Positions 8,609 to 17,985 of a stretch of 20,379 bases of DNA are shown piece by piece. The notes beneath the pieces are model-generated. The model saw only the letters and a program-made list of their open reading frames with translations. It did not search any database and had not been told where the DNA came from. The position numbers and the translations under genes were made by a program. Numbering within the stretch: position 1 is the stretch's first letter; each line of letters opens with the position of its first letter. Source of the DNA: Ophiothrix spiculata (Eukaryota > Echinodermata > Ophiuroidea > Amphilepidida > Ophiotrichidae). The stretch lies in NCBI GenBank assembly GCA_000969725.1, contig JXSR01S002315.1; one strand, written 5' to 3'.

Positions 8609-10290
8609 AGTGGACGACAAACTGATACATTCATTTCTATCGTAAAATGTGGAGTTTGACTCCCCTTACTTGTCACATGGCATCTTCGTATCTGGTATTG
8701 TTATTGCCTTATTTACTACTTTCAGATTTGCCATTTGTTACACAATCAAATGTTCTTGCAATTTATGGGTATGTGCTCAGAATGTTAGATTTTACTTGGA
8801 CAAAACATAATATATCCAATAACAAACATATTTAAAGGTGTTGGTTCTGATCACAATGTCATCCCCCAGGCTTAATCTGAAGTAGTGTATTTTTGATGTC
8901 AAATTGAAGCTCATATTTTTCTGATAATAAATCCAAAATTTCATCTTCAAATTCTTTCTAGTTTTGGAGATATGGCATAAAATTTAAAATGAATTGGTAT
9001 ACCTATTTTTCAATTTCTTATGTATATACATAACAGCCTCATTTTCAGAGTTGCATACTTTGTTTTGCCTCTGAAAAGTAAACAAGAAACAACCTTAGGG
9101 TTTAACCTCACAAAATGCATTTCGGAGGTCAAGGTGTGTTGAAGTGTGCTATTATTGCTATTTTCCAAGAATAGCAATACTATGAAAACTCATGAAGATA
9201 TAACATCAAATGCTATATATTTGTCCATAGTAACAATTTGAATTCTGATGCAGCATGTTTGTGTAATCAATCTGCAAATACTTGATGTCTCTCAATGTTA
9301 AAAATGCTTCCAAAAATTAACGCTTTCTAAAGATTCCGTCCTGACAAAATATACTTTTGTACATATATTTCTGTGCTTGTTTGTATTCCGTCCGAAGTCT
9401 TAAAACACTGAAACACTATTTATGACCAAAATATTGCATTACTAAGTTATATATCAACTTATTGAATTTTTTGACTGATAACATTTTTAAGTCTAAGAAT
9501 TACATATTCGTGATATGTATATTTTGTGACTAGGACTAATGTGTGTGATTGTAGAAATGAAATGTAGATTCCTATAAAACAAAGCTCCATCTCAATATGT
9601 GAATTATCAGTTTGGTTGTTAAAGTTTGATTCTGTCATCATAAGTTAAATATTGTTATTTTCCTGTGTAGCCTATGATAAGGTCAAAACATACTTCTTAT
9701 GGGCTACCAAACATTTGGTGCATCAAGTCTTTGTCATCTTATAATCTGATTTATAGTTACAATGTATTTTCTATTAGTAACGGATGCTTGGTGATCAAAA
9801 TTAAAACTCTACCAAATTGTCTTTGCTTGGTGATTTTCAACACCAATTATCCGTTTGAATTGCATTAATAACAAAGACTTGTTGCACCAAATGTTTGATA
9901 GCTCAAAATAGTATGAATTCACCTTTACTGTGTCAATTGTAAATAAATTGACTGCTCTACAATTGTTGCATTTTATACAAGGGCTCGGTCACACATCAAC
10001 ATTATAGAGCCCAACATACAACTACCATCATATACTCCATAAATCTTGAAGTATGCAGTAAGCAGCCAATTAACGCAAATAAACCAATATGACAATGCGG
10101 GGAAGTAAAGTAGTCCTTATTTTTCGAAATCAGATCTTGCTGAATATTCAAATGAACGTACGTTCAATGTTTGTCCATGTGGTAGTGATAGATTACAAAT
10201 TAATACAAAAATCTTGAATAATCCTGTACAAAATATTATCATGCAGTGATTTGGTCTTAATAATTACTAGTCTCTTACACAATATAAAAC
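8609..10290. other. 3'UTR and intergenic sequence
   Basis: No gene is seen. The first few hundred bases are probably 3'UTR of the upstream gene. AATAAA occurs at 8926-8931 and 9942-9947, neither with a convincing GT-rich downstream element. A TATTTAAA followed by 'ggtgttggttctg' near 8829-8847 is another possible cleavage context. Frames at 8647-8835 and 9674-9868 have no splice support or composition signal. Confidence 0.45.
8926..8931 (+). terminator. Candidate poly(A) signal of the CFAP46-like gene
   Basis: An AATAAA hexamer 318 bp past the stop codon is the first canonical hexamer downstream. The following sequence is not markedly GT-rich, so use of this site is a guess. Confidence 0.3.
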
Positions 10291-10296
10291 CACCAG

Positions 10297-10918
10297 TTCA
10301 ATTCAAATTCAATTCAAGTTTATTTCAATATCATAAAATAACATAGACATAGACATCAGAACATTGTTAACATAATAAAAACAAATACAAACTAATATTG
10401 AGGAGATAACAAAAGGCCACCAAAGGCCTGAAAGGGTTATCCCCAAAAAAACGCTAAGTAGGGCCAACATTTCACATCAAAAAATACAAGCACAAAACTA
10501 TAAAAGAAAGCAACATAAACAACCAAAGCCAAACAAAACTTAGTTATAAATCAAGTAATGTGTTTTTCATAAACAATCTAAATCGTTTAACAGTTTCTAA
10601 CTCTTTCAATTTCTTGTTCAGGGAATTCCAAAGGATAGGTCCAGTAATTATGATCGCTCTGTCAGCAAACAGTTTTTTAGCGTTTTATATATATACTATA
10701 ATTTTGTGAATTTTTTGCTTGATAGTTATGGATTTGGCTATGTTTACAAAAGTACTCGGCCAAGGTTCCTGGAAGCTGTTTAGTTTGGTGCTTGTACATA
10801 AAGATTCCCAGTTCAAGTTTAAAAGCATCATATACATTTAGAATTTTATGTTTCTTAAATAGTGGCCCAGTATGGCATCTGTAATGTTCATGATGTCGTA
10901 GAATACAAGGGATATGCT
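10297..10918 (-). pseudogene. 5'-truncated LINE: reverse transcriptase C-terminus plus 3'UTR
   Basis: Read on the - strand, 10918 to about 10690 encodes HTGPLFKKHKILNVYDAFKL, then ELGIFMYKHQTKQLPG. After a frameshift in a (TA)n/A-run around 10685-10695, it continues KKLFADRAIIITGPILWNSL and ends KNTLLDL with TAA at 10544-10546. This is the familiar end of CR1/L2/Jockey-type reverse transcriptases ('HT.PLF..L.IL', 'G...WNSLP'), recognised by eye. About 250 bp of 3'UTR follows, then a TTGAAT-type tail (10297-10325). The catalytic core is absent, so this is a dead 3' fragment. Its position between the gene and the 119-bp array has no evident consequence. Confidence 0.75.
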
Positions 10919-11395
10919 ATAGAGCTTTGTTCGAGTCTCATTGCTTGTTGCATACTTCAAGGTTTATAGAGTATTTGCATCATAGGAGCATGTCACTACA
11001 GACTGAAAAGATCATTACTACATAGCTTTGCAACTTTACCCCACTACTAACTTGGAAGATGGATTCGTCAATGAATTTATGGGTAAGGTTTACTTGTTGA
11101 TGTTTTATTAATGTGATATTAATTGAATATGAAAATCAATAACAAAATTCTAGCTGAGTTGAGAGTAATTAAATGTATTAATTGCTTGAAACATGAATTT
11201 GTAAAGATGTACCAATATTGTAGTTATGTGCCCATGGTTCAGATGAAAAAATTAACTTTAATCAGTGTCAGAAACACGTGAATATGTGTGCAAAACTAAA
11301 TAAGTATACTGTTTTGTGATTGGTCCCTTGTTTAAAAATCTTCACCCATTTAGTAAAAAAAAAAGAGTTTTATAAAGTAAACATTAAAGCTGAGT
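10919..11395. other. Intergenic, nothing seen
   Basis: AT-rich sequence with no supported gene or repeat. It may include badly decayed upstream LINE sequence, but I cannot extend the reverse transcriptase reading past a stop near 10920. Confidence 0.4.
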
Positions 11396-11448
11396 GTACT
11401 CTCAAAAGCAAATGCAAACACATTTCTGATCATTTTCACCGCAAATTA

Positions 11449-11926
11449 CACTGCAGTTGAATTCACACTCAAAAGCAAATGTATTGTGGCAGCCATCAAC
11501 ATGAAAAAAACACAATTATTAAGTTCAGGATTTCTTAACTCAGTTTGCGTTATTGCAAGTAGTGTTGCACTGCAGTTGAATTCACACTCAAAAGCAAATG
11601 TATTGTGGCAGCCATCAACATGAAAAAACCCCAATTAATAAGTTCAGGATTTCTTACCACAGTTTGCGTTATTGCAAGTAGTGTTGCACTGCAGTTGAAT
11701 TCACACTCAAAAGCAAATGTATTGTGGCAGCCATCAACATGAAAAAACAAACAATTATTAAGTCTAGGATTTCTTACCACAGTTTGCGTTATTGCAAGTA
11801 GTGTTGCACTGCAGTTGAATTCATAGTCAAAAGCGAATGTATTGAGGCAGCCATCAACATGAAAAAAACCCAATTAATAAGTTCAGGATTTCTTACCACA
11901 GTTTGTGTTATTGCAAGTAGTGTTGC
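11449..11926 (-). repeat. Four tandem copies of a 119-bp unit with splice-like sites on the - strand
   Basis: Copies start at 11449, 11568, 11687 and 11807 (119, 119 and 120 bp) and are about 90-95% alike. A partial copy lies upstream at 11396-11440. On the - strand each unit reads 'gaattcaactgcag', then 31 nt coding CNTTCNNANC in one frame, then TGTG|GTAAGAAAT, a near-perfect splice donor. The 107-codon - strand frame across the array changes reading of the unit where it gains a base, so it is not a conserved repeat protein. What the unit came from is unknown; duplication of a small exon with its intron edges is one option. Confidence 0.85.
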
Positions 11927-12080
11927 GTTTTGATTTACCAGCACTGCTCAATATGACCATCCACATATGCTTGGTGTGTTTGCATTTGCATCGGGTGTAA
12001 TCAATTCGGTATAGGAGACGCTCAATAGTGTTAACCATTGTCCAGTACAATGTTACTGACCAAAGTGTATGATAGATCAA
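11901..12080 (-). pseudogene. Possible Cys-rich exon or exon remnant upstream of the 119-bp array
   Basis: Continuous - strand frame, from about 12080 to 11890, ending RCKCKHTKHMWM...SSAGKS, then KRNTTCNNTNCGKK and a GTAAGAAAT donor at about 11897. Paired CxC and CxxxxC cysteines with Lys/Arg recall small zinc-binding CXC-type domains, but the spacing is incomplete and the match is weak. The last ~25 nt are the same 31-nt motif that is tandemly repeated at 11449-11926. This copy could therefore be the parent exon. Chance is a real alternative. Confidence 0.25.
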
Positions 12081-12128
12081 TAACTTAACAATGTCATATA
12101 GATTATTAGAATAATGTGGCTGCTTATA

Positions 12129-12382
12129 TGTGATGGCTCACCCCGAAAGGGGGGACTTTGCAGATGATATCAATTTTGATTTAGCATTTCATCCGTTAAA
12201 GCATTTTCTAAGCTTTAAAATGACACCTTACTTGTTAGAATTGATCAACGCAATCAAATTTTACAACCGAAAATCTGCTGGAAATTCTTATTATTTTCTT
12301 CTTCTTTTTTTTGCTGTCTATTTTCACCAGTTGCTAGAAGTGTTTTGTCACAAAGTCTCCCTTTTCGGGGCTAGTCATCACA
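12129..12382. mobile_element. TA-flanked MITE, TGTGATGGCTC termini, short copy
   Basis: Terminal repeats TGTGATGGCTCACCCCGAAA then GGGGGGACTTTG (left), and the reverse of TGTGATGACTAGCCCCGAAA then AGGGAGACTTTG (right), with TA on both sides (12127-12128 and 12383-12384). The ends match those of the 660-bp element at 6960-7619, but the 254-bp interior is mostly different. These are two members of one family. A 98-codon frame spanning it is an artefact. Confidence 0.8.
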
Positions 12383-12384
12383 TA

Positions 12385-12970
12385 TGTTCTGTTAACATGG
12401 AATTCTTGATACCAAGTTTTTTCTAAATCTCATGCTCCCATATGGTTTACATTTCACTATGACATATGACACAAATTCCTAAAAAACAAAAAATATAAAA
12501 ATATGTTGTGAATCCTGTTGCCCAAATTATATAATTTTGAAATCAATTTCAAATCAAAAACCAACCCTAAGCTTAATCAAAGTTAACTATGCAACTTCAA
12601 ATTCTTTGCTGCATCAAATTCTTAGCTGTATGGTACTTCAAGCGGGATTTAAAGTCTTGGCTGAGGTTTACATTAACTTATGCTTCAAGGATCAAGTGCT
12701 ATTAAAAAAAACAATTTTGTTAGAGTTGATCTTTGATTTAAACATGATTGTAAAGGATATGATTTTGGTCCACCCTGGACAATATTTTTGTCAAGAGATG
12801 AGTTGCTACTGTGTAATATATTTGTAGAATTGTTGTTTTTAATATTTATGTAATATTGTATAATTCTATGCATTGCTGAAATGCACATTAAATTTAACAA
12901 TTCCGTCCTGGTTAATGATTCCATCCATATTAAATTATATTTACCTTGATTGTAAATAAGAAGTGTGTGA
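12385..12970. other. Unassigned region, possibly 3'UTR of an unseen transcript
   Basis: No splice-bounded coding exon is visible. The overlapping frames at 12537-12827 (+) and 12685-13053 (-) show neither domain nor codon signal. The stretch ends in the poly(A)-like site at 12973, so part of it could be transcribed 3'UTR. Confidence 0.35.
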
Positions 12971-12972
12971 TC

Positions 12973-13030
12973 AATAAAAGTTTCCATTTGAAAATTGAAA
13001 GGTTTTGTGTGCGTATTGTATGTGTTTATA
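12973..13030 (+). terminator. Candidate poly(A) site: AATAAA plus GT-rich downstream element
   Basis: AATAAA at 12973-12978 is followed, after about 22 bp, by 'ggttttgtgtgcgtattgt' and 'atgtgttta'. This is the hexamer, cleavage window and GT-rich element arrangement of animal 3' end processing. No gene ending here is identified. It could be a distal site for the CFAP46-like gene or the end of an unannotated transcript. Confidence 0.45.
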
Positions 13031-13257
13031 CACAATTTAGGAATGAAATACAACTGTAGGCAGGGTCACACTGTGACGATTTGTCGTAGATGGAAGATGA
13101 CGACATCTAAACAGACGGACGACCTCTACATGGAAATAAAAAAGGGAGCAATTTAAACAAATTTATTATCTTTAAATGTTCACCTCACTAGGAGTGATTG
13201 TTCCATGTTGGACCAAGGTTTAAAGAAGTTTGTTTCATGTGGTTTCAAGGGTTAAAA

Positions 13258-13850
13258 TGACCTTGGATGATGAGGTCATTTTTGACCTGCCAATGAGGTG
13301 TTTTTTGACCTTGCAATGACCCGAGGTCAACTTTTGGTCTGTAAATTCACTTAAAATGACTTTTTGACCTGACTGACCTCAACCTTGAGGCAAGGGCTAT
13401 CCAAGGTCTGAGGGTGCAAGAGATATTGTTGTGACCTTGAACTGACCTTTTATGACCTTGGTTCAACTTCTTGACCTGTAAATGACCTCAAGGCCATTTT
13501 TAAACCATTTTGGAAATTTGACCTCAAATGATTTTTTCATCTTGACCTTGGGTCAAGTGCTATCCATGGTCCAAGTTTATTCCATACATGGTCAAGGGTT
13601 CATGACTTATAGCTGAAACCATGAAATAACCTCTAGTGACCTCGGGTCAATTTTTGACCTTGAAATGACCTCACATCAACTTTTTGAAAATTTGACCTCA
13701 AATGACCTTTTGATCTTGGGTCAAGGGCTATCCATTGTTCAAGTTTAATCCATATAGGATCAAGGGTTCATGAGTTATAGCCATGATATTGGGATGACCT
13801 CAGATCAACTTTTTGAACATTTGAGATTTGACCTCAAATGACCTTGACCC
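13258..13850 (+). repeat. Degenerate repeat rich in TGACCT words
   Basis: About twenty copies of TGACCT on the + strand, plus two of its reverse AGGTCA (13273, 13324), occur in under 600 bp. They sit within a longer loose unit containing 'ggtcaagggctatcca', 'ccaagtttattccata' and 'aagggttcatgagttatag', which recurs near 13390, 13555 and 13720. The unit is about 165 bp and imperfect. No protein is encoded. TGACCT is the nuclear-receptor half-site, but here it is more simply explained as the repeat's own motif. Confidence 0.75.
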
Positions 13851-13859
13851 CCCAAAAAA

Positions 13860-14600
13860 AAGTTTTGCAAAGCAAGTTTATTCCGAGACCCTTCATGTAA
13901 CCAGGTTTCGTTACCATAGGCCTTACGGTTCCGGAGATATGCTGCAAGACAGCGCAGGCCGCACAGAAAAGTGACTGGTATGTCTCTTCCTCATTATATT
14001 CAGCCGAGACAAAAATTCTGAAAATGCACATAAATTTGGACAAAAAAGCTGAAAAACAGTAAATTTGGAGTTTAAAAGTCCTGAAAAATCAGGGAGTAAA
14101 TTCCTAAAAAGTGGCATCTCTGCCATACCTGTCTACATTCCAAATTCTGATGCAGGAGACTAAAATTTTCGAGTAACGTTTACGGACAACTGATATAATG
14201 AGGCCCAAAAGGTACACCCAAATTTTTTTAACGTAACTCTTGAAAACTAACTCATAAGGGCTCACAAGCACACAGACAAGTCATAACGACCTCATTTTCA
14301 ATTTTTCATGAAAATGTAGGGTGTACACAGTCTATATAATACATGCTACCAGGAAACCATGGTAGATTTTTTTCTCAAATCGGGAGGTAGCGGGAGATTT
14401 TTATTTCCAAAGTGGGATATAGCAGGAAACAGCTAGAGATCTGGGCCCATATTCATGAAACACTGCTAACTCTAGTTAGGCTATGGGCTCAGACTCGAAA
14501 CCCCCCCCCCCCCCACCCCTAGGGGGATTTTTGGAGACAGGTATTTTTGGAACCCTTACCCCCTGAGATGTTCAAATCAGGTTGTCTGCAAATTGACCAG
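13860..14600. other. Intergenic, low information; C-homopolymer
   Basis: No gene is seen. The frames at 13834-14126 on the - strand overlap each other and have no support. A run of about 15 C near 14502-14516 precedes 'acccctaggggg'. Confidence 0.4.
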
Positions 14601-14624
14601 TGGTGGGTGTGGCCGTGAGGGCGC

Positions 14625-16625
14625 TTTTTTCAAAATGGCCGCCAAAATAGTATATTTTCATCATAAACCACTTCAAGCAACCTGTAAACAACTTTATATT
14701 CAACTTTATCATTGTTAAATGGCTTTTAGAGATAAAACAAACACATTGGAATAAAAAAATGACGTCATATGCACAATAAATATTCAAAATGGCCGCCAAA
14801 TAGCATATATATACAAGAAAATTGACCAATTTGGCCTTTCCATTGCCTAATATTATAAAAGAATCAATAGAAAGACATGTTAAGGATTATCATTGGATCA
14901 TCCTGTCATTAAATCATGTCATTTACGATTCAAATTCAAAATGGCGTCCATGTTAGATCCAAAATGGCTGCCAAAATACAATTTTGTCACTTAAAATGGG
15001 CTGTAGTGACATTAAAACAAGAATAAAAACCTATATAATGTGAACTAATTAAAAGAAAATGGCCTTTAGGATAAGAAGATACCATTCATTCCTTAATTAT
15101 GTTGCTAATAATGCTTTAAATCCAAAATGCCGTTCATAATAGGGTCCAAAATGGCCGCCAAAATGCATTTTGTCACCCAAAATTCGGTGAAAATGACATT
15201 AGCATAGGATTAAAACGTATAATCATTCAATTTAATAGAAAATGCATGGCTGTTAGAGTAACAGAGGATCAATTCTTTCCTAGACTATATTGCTAACTTG
15301 TATAAAATCCTAAGTGGTGCACATAATAAGGTCCAAAATGGCTACCAAAATACATTTTTGTCATCTAAAAATGAATTAAGAGTGACATTAAAACCATGTT
15401 AAAGACTTTTGTTTTCAAAACATCAAATTAATTAAAGGAAAATGACTTACCAACAGATCATTCTCTCATCAAATCATATTATTCTCATACAGTGTATATT
15501 AAATCCAAAATGGCACCCATGTTAGATCTAAGATGGTCACCAAAATACAATTTTGTCACTTAAAATGGAGAAAAGTGACATAAAAGAGGATTAAGACCTA
15601 TAATCATTAAAATTTAACGAAAAATGGATTAAAGTGACTTAAAAAATAGATTATAAATAGTATCATCATTCGAAAAGATTAATAAACAATTGCTTTTTTA
15701 GAGCAATAACAGACCAAAAGATTTACACTTTTTCAAAACAAACAATGGAAAATGACTTTGAGGGTACTTTGACACCTAATTCTCCCCTAATTATCTTGCT
15801 AAAATGTTTCAAATACATATTGGCGCACACAATAAGGTCCAAAATGCCCACATTTCTTTGCCACACAACAATGGGTCAGTGACATTAAAAGAGGATTAAC
15901 AAACTTAAAATATTCAAAACACAAATAAAAATGACTTTTAGAGTAGCAACAGATTTTCATGTCCGAAATCTAAAATCTGTTGCTAACATGTTTGTTTATG
16001 ATATCGAAATAAATGAATCTGAATCTGAATGTTTCATATCAAAACTGCTGCCAATAATAAGGTTCAAAATGGTCGCCAAAATGGATATTTTGTTCACTGA
16101 ATATATTGGGAAGAAGAGAAAACTTAAAACTGTTGTGGACGTAATGATCAATGGAAATGGCTTTTAATCTATCAACAGATCAATTTAAGTATGTAGTTAA
16201 TGTTTCTAATCCAAAACGGAACCTCTAAAAAAATTCACACACAATTGGTGCCAAAATGCAATTTTAAACTAAAAAAATGCAAAAATGGGAGATAGATACA
16301 TCTATGAAAACAGTGAATATTCAAAATAACCAATAGAAACTGGTTATGAGGGTTACAAAAGAAACATTTCTCCCCAGATAATGTTATAAAACCTGTTTTA
16401 AATCCAAAACGGTGCTTACTATGAGGTCGAAAATAGCTACCAAATACATTTTTGCACGAAAAATGAATAGGAGTGACGTTAAAACTACTTTAATGGGATT
16501 AAATAATGCAAATAATCAAGGGAAAATAGTTTCCTTAGAAACAAATGTCCTCAAAATATGATATTAACAAGTTGCAAATCCTAACAGGCACCCATAAAGA
16601 GGTTCATTACTACCATCAAAATACC
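14625..16625 (+). repeat. Forward half of a large degenerate ~187-bp satellite (AAAATGGCNGCCA)
   Basis: The landmark AAAATGG(C/T)(C/T)(G/A)CC recurs at about 14635, 14789, 14961, 15148, 15335, 15530, 15841, 16067, 16253 and 16430. Spacing is 187, 187, 195, 311, 226, 186 and 177 bp from 14961 on. Each copy continues with 'caattttgtcacttaaaatg', then a 'gtgacattaaaa' word and 'aggattaa', and often a preceding 'ggcgcacataataaggtcc'. Copies are heavily diverged, and frames such as that at 15931-16167 are not conserved between them. A perfect TGACGTCA sits at 14760. Confidence 0.75.
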
Positions 16626-16629
16626 TAAA

Positions 16630-17440
16630 AATATATTTGGCAGCCATTTTGTACCTTATTATGGACATCATTTAGATTTGAGAAATGAAAATAATCCCAA
16701 TAAGGTAGTAGTAGGTCGGTTGTTGGCCTCAAAGCCATTTTCTTTTTGTTTATTTTGAATACTTAAGTTTTTATTGCTGTTTTAATGACACTTTAATTCA
16801 TTTTGAGCAACAAAATTGTATTTAAGCGGCGAGTTTGGCCCTAATTATTGGGGCACTTTGGATATGAAACATGATAACATGTTGTAAAAGTGTGTCTGTT
16901 ATTACCACAGAGCTATTTTCCATCAATTATTTTCAGTATTTAATACTTTCAATGCTGGTTAAATGCCACTTTTATTCATTTTAAGTGTATTTGGCAGCCA
17001 TTTTGGATCATATTACAGAAGCCATGTTGGATTTTATATATTTTGATAACCCCATCAATGGAGGAGTGGGTTTGTTGTTAAACTGAGGAGCCATTATTCA
17101 TTGATTATCTTAAATATGATGTTAGTCCTACTCTAACTAATTTTCAGGGATGAAAATGTATTTTGGCTGCCGATTTGGACCCTTTGTGGTGCCATTTTGG
17201 ACTTGAAACATGTTAATATCCAAATGTTAAGGAAGTATGAGTCATTTATTATCCTTAAAGCTCCTTTTCATTCATGATATTGAATATTTAAAGAATTTTT
17301 TATGTTATTTTACGTAACACCCTATCCATTTTACGCACTTTGATTGAGAAAAATGTATCATGGCGGCCATTTTGAATATGTTTTGGGCGCCATTTTGAAT
17401 TTGAAATATGTGAATGACATCATACCTAAAATATTTCTTT
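16630..17440 (-). repeat. Reverse half of the ~187-bp satellite
   Basis: From about 16625 the same landmarks appear on the other strand: 'ggcagccattttgtacct' near 16650, 'ggcagccattttggatca' near 16990, 'ggctgccgatttggaccc' near 17165 and 'ggcggccattttgaatat' near 17360. Flanking words ('attttgagcaacaaaattg', 'taatgacactttaattcat') are the reverse of the forward-half words. The two halves together form a ~2.8-kb inverted structure with unequal arms. Confidence 0.7.
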
Positions 17441-17479
17441 CTATTGATTGTTAGTGATTTAGGCATTTTAAAATATTAT

Positions 17480-17985
17480 TGGACCAAGTGGCAATTGGAC
17501 TAAATGACATTGGACTAAGTGGTAATCAAACTTTTATTGGACCAAGTGATAATTGGACTAAATGACAATGGACCAAACGGTAATCAAAATTGTATTCGAC
17601 CAAGTGGTGATGGACTAAGGCCCAGTGCAGACTCCACTATCGTATAGATTATTTTGCTCAGAATATTCTATGCTGACGACAAAATGACGTAGGCCATCGC
17701 ATACAACACACAGTTTTATTCGATGACTTACGTCATTTTGTCGTCAGCATAGAATATTCTGAGCAAAATATTCTATACGATAGGGGAGTCAGAACCGGCC
17801 CTAAATGGGTTTTGGACCACCGGGCAATTGGACTAACAACTACTTGGACTAAGTGAAAATGGACCTTTTTGGTTTTGGACAAACGGGCAATTGGACTATA
17901 GGTCAGTGGACCAAATGGGTTTGGACCAAATGGCATTGGACTAAGTGGTATTGGACTAAATGGGTTTGGACCAAATGGCGACAAA
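17480..17985 (+). repeat. 15-bp minisatellite (ATTGGACTAAGTGGT)
   Basis: Tandem units such as ATTGGACTAAGTGGT, ATTGGACTAAATGGG and TTTGGACCAAATGGC are in phase at 15 bp, cleanest at 17905-17980. The array is broken by the MITE at 17619-17800. Because 15 is a multiple of three, both strands stay open. The + strand gives a WTKWx pentapeptide repeat (60-codon frame from 17853) and the - strand an FGPNP/LSPMP repeat. No start context, intron signal or outside homology supports translation. Confidence 0.85.
17619..17800. mobile_element. Young 182-bp MITE with CTAA target duplication
   Basis: Terminal repeats of about 75 bp are nearly identical. From GACTCC(A/C)CTATCGTATAGA through TGCTGACGACAAAATGACGT to ATCG, there are only a few mismatches. 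The outer ends read GGCCCAGTGCAGACTCC and the reverse of GGCCGGTTCTGACTCC. CTAA lies on each side (17615-17618 and 17801-17804). The host array gives an internal control: removing the element and one CTAA restores 'tggactaaatggg', a normal repeat unit. There is no coding capacity, and the unpaired middle is about 35 bp. Confidence 0.85.

Noticed and set aside
8333..8620. 95-codon - strand frame as a gene
   Set aside because: It is the antisense shadow of the purine-rich charged linker in the terminal coding exon.
9674..9868. Duplicate of the CFAP46-like terminal exon (contains SYGLPNI, like CYGLPNL)
   Set aside because: Only about five residues match, DNA on either side is unrelated, and no splice sites frame it; judged coincidence.
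10544..10918. Functional reverse transcriptase gene
   Set aside because: Only the C-terminal tail remains, it is frameshifted near 10690, and the catalytic core is missing.
11550..11873. 107-codon - strand frame as a Cys-rich secreted protein
   Set aside because: The unit is 119 or 120 bp, so successive units are read in different frames; a selected repeat protein would keep one.
12130..12426. 98-codon + strand frame as a gene
   Set aside because: It spans a complete MITE from one terminal repeat to the other and continues by chance into flanking DNA.
12685..13053. 122-codon - strand frame as a gene
   Set aside because: It overlaps a + strand frame of similar length, has AT-driven composition, no recognisable motif and no splice context.
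14760..14767. TGACGTCA as a CRE promoter element
   Set aside because: It is a single perfect site inside a degenerate satellite, with no transcript start or coding exon near it.
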